Source of the DNA: Microcoleus sp. FACHB-68
GTDB lineage: Bacteria; Cyanobacteriota; Cyanobacteriia; Cyanobacteriales; Oscillatoriaceae
Length of the DNA: 64,000 nucleotides
Direction: 5' to 3'
Assembly: GCF_014695715.1 (NCBI RefSeq)
Contig: NZ_JACJOT010000009.1
Span: forward strand, 310,001-374,000
The position numbers and the translations under genes were made by a program. Each line of letters starts with the position of its first letter. The first letter of the stretch is position 1. The notes under the pieces are model-generated. The model had not been told where the DNA came from. It saw only the letters and a program-made list of their open reading frames with translations, and made no database searches. Below, piece by piece: positions 62,991 to 64,000 of the stretch.

Positions 62991-64000
62991 TTAGTTATTT
63001 GTTCTGAAATTAGGGCGCATCCCGGCAATTTTTAGGCGGATGCGGTAAAGGCTTTTCCCTGCTGTGATATACAGTGTTTTGCCGTCGCTGTCTCCCCAGG
63101 CTAGGTTTGTAGTCGCTTCTGGGACTTCTATTGTGCCTAGGAGATTACCTGCCGGCGAGAATACCGAAACGCCTCCAGAGCCGGTGCTATAAATATTACC
63201 CTGAATATCTGTTTTCATTCCGTCTGGAACGCCTTTTTTATTCGGATCTTTCAGTTCTGCAAAGATGCGTCCATTTGTTAAGGTTCCATCGGAATTTACA
63301 TCAAAAACTCGAATGTGACTTTCTTGGGAATCGTTGATATAAAGTTTGTTCTCGTTTGGGGAAAAGGTGATTCCGTTTGGACGCATGAAATCTTTAACGA
63401 GCAGGGTTAATTTACCATCTGGGGCAAGCCGATAAACTCCATAAAACCCTAATTCTTCTTGCTCTTTTTTGATGCCATAAGGGGGATCTGTAAAGTAAAT
63501 GCTGCCATCTGATTTGACGGCCAGATCATTCGGGCTGTTCAACGATTTGCCTTCGTATTTATCAGCTAGAGTTACAATTTTTCCGTCTGTTTCAGTGCGT
63601 GAGACGCGACGGTTACTGTGTTCAGCCGTAATTAAACGTCCCTCCCGATCTAGGGTGTTGCCATTGGCTTTTCCAGAAGGCCGGCGAAAAACTTTTGCTT
63701 TTTGATTTTCTTGCCATTGATAGATAGTATCGCCGTTTATATCACTGAAGAGTAAAAAGCCTTCGGGATGCCAAACCGGCCCTTCGATAAATTCAAATCC
63801 TTCAGCGATTTTTTCTACTTGAGTTTTTTCATCTTTAATAGCTTCTAGACTCTTTTGATTCGGCTGACTTCCGGCTTGTGCGATGTTGACTGCAAAGTTT
63901 TTTTCCGCTTTTCCTGAATTAGGCAATTGTTCTGAGTTACTTAACACTTCCCCGGAACTTTCTGATTTGCAAGACGCTGTTGTCAACAGAGTAAACAACA
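62991..64000 (-). CDS. SMP-30/gluconolactonase-like lipoprotein (5' end outside window)
   Basis: A six-bladed beta-propeller of the SMP-30/LRE (gluconolactonase-like) family fills about residues 55-335 of the visible part. Landmarks are GFEFIEGPVWHPEGFLLFSDI (metal-binding Glu), ANGNTLDREGRLITAEHSNRRVSR, LNSPNDLAVKSDGSIYFTDPPYG (Asn/Asp of the divalent site) and FMRPNGITFSPNENKLYINDS. The visible N-terminus has LLTTASCKSE, a lipobox-like end of a signal peptide, so the protein is probably a lipoprotein. The start codon lies beyond base 64000; the TTG near 63998 is not convincing. It may hydrolyse a sugar lactone. Confidence 0.85.
   Translation of the reverse strand, partial: LFTLLTTASCKSESSGEVLSNSEQLPNSGKAEKNFAVNIAQAGSQPNQKSLEAIKDEKTQVEKIAEGFEFIEGPVWHPEGFLLFSDINGDTIYQWQENQKAKVFRRPSGKANGNTLDREGRLITAEHSNRRVSRTETDGKIVTLADKYEGKSLNSPNDLAVKSDGSIYFTDPPYGIKKEQEELGFYGVYRLAPDGKLTLLVKDFMRPNGITFSPNENKLYINDSQESHIRVFDVNSDGTLTNGRIFAELKDPNKKGVPDGMKTDIQGNIYSTGSGGVSVFSPAGNLLGTIEVPEATTNLAWGDSDGKTLYITAGKSLYRIRLKIAGMRPNFRTNN

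Overview
The window looks like chromosome of a filamentous, non-heterocystous-type cyanobacterium (Oscillatoriales/Microcoleus-like; an inference). The evidence is an FtsH very close to cyanobacterial FtsH2, class III polyhydroxyalkanoate (PHA) synthase genes phaE/phaC, a menF-menD pair (phylloquinone/menaquinone synthesis), Ser/Thr kinases fused to WD40 or RDD domains, several very large repeat proteins, HIP1 sites (GCGATCGC), heptanucleotide STRR repeats, and an extreme scatter of the palindrome GCCGGC through genes and spacers. I found no rRNA, tRNA, CRISPR array, transposase or phage gene.

Layout. 1-11.8 kb is a PHA-storage neighbourhood: phaE-phaC, a VKOR-like membrane thiol protein, a convergent single-domain response regulator and RsbRD-type histidine kinase, a phasin-like small protein, then phaA-phaB, an alpha/beta hydrolase and two tandemly duplicated short-chain dehydrogenases. 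11.9-22.3 kb holds an ankyrin-repeat protein, a GHMP-kinase/GalU-type nucleotidyltransferase fusion, an AMIN-amidase, an AT-rich TPR protein that lacks the genome's GCCGG signature, a 2OG-Fe(II) oxygenase and purH. 23-43 kb is dominated by large proteins: a DUF4347/SBBP/RTX protein, a GH57/DUF3536 glycosidase, a Ca2+/H+ antiporter, two zinc-ribbon Ser/Thr kinases, an FG-GAP/Calx-beta/RTX protein and a 1338-residue PAS/GAF/GGDEF/EAL regulator. 43.6-51 kb carries menF, menD, ftsH and an M28 peptidase, separated by blocks of a dispersed CGCAGATG-type repeat.

The most interesting locus is 51.1-57.7 kb. A caspase-STAND-WD40 protein of 1425 residues, with 14 almost identical 42-residue WD40 units, is divergently paired with a two-gene unit encoding a small charged protein and a 486-residue protein ending in two membrane helices. 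A PDZ (HtrA C-terminus-like) reading frame follows in frame directly after the WD40 stop codon. This is the arrangement expected of an NTP-dependent conflict or programmed-cell-death system: sensor propeller, STAND switch, caspase protease and membrane effector.

57.7-64 kb contains a palindromic MITE-like element, a decayed kinase C-terminus, a REC-histidine kinase, two small unknown genes, a Tat-signal aldo/keto reductase and an SMP-30-like lipoprotein cut by the window edge. All family assignments were made by reading motifs; no database search was possible.
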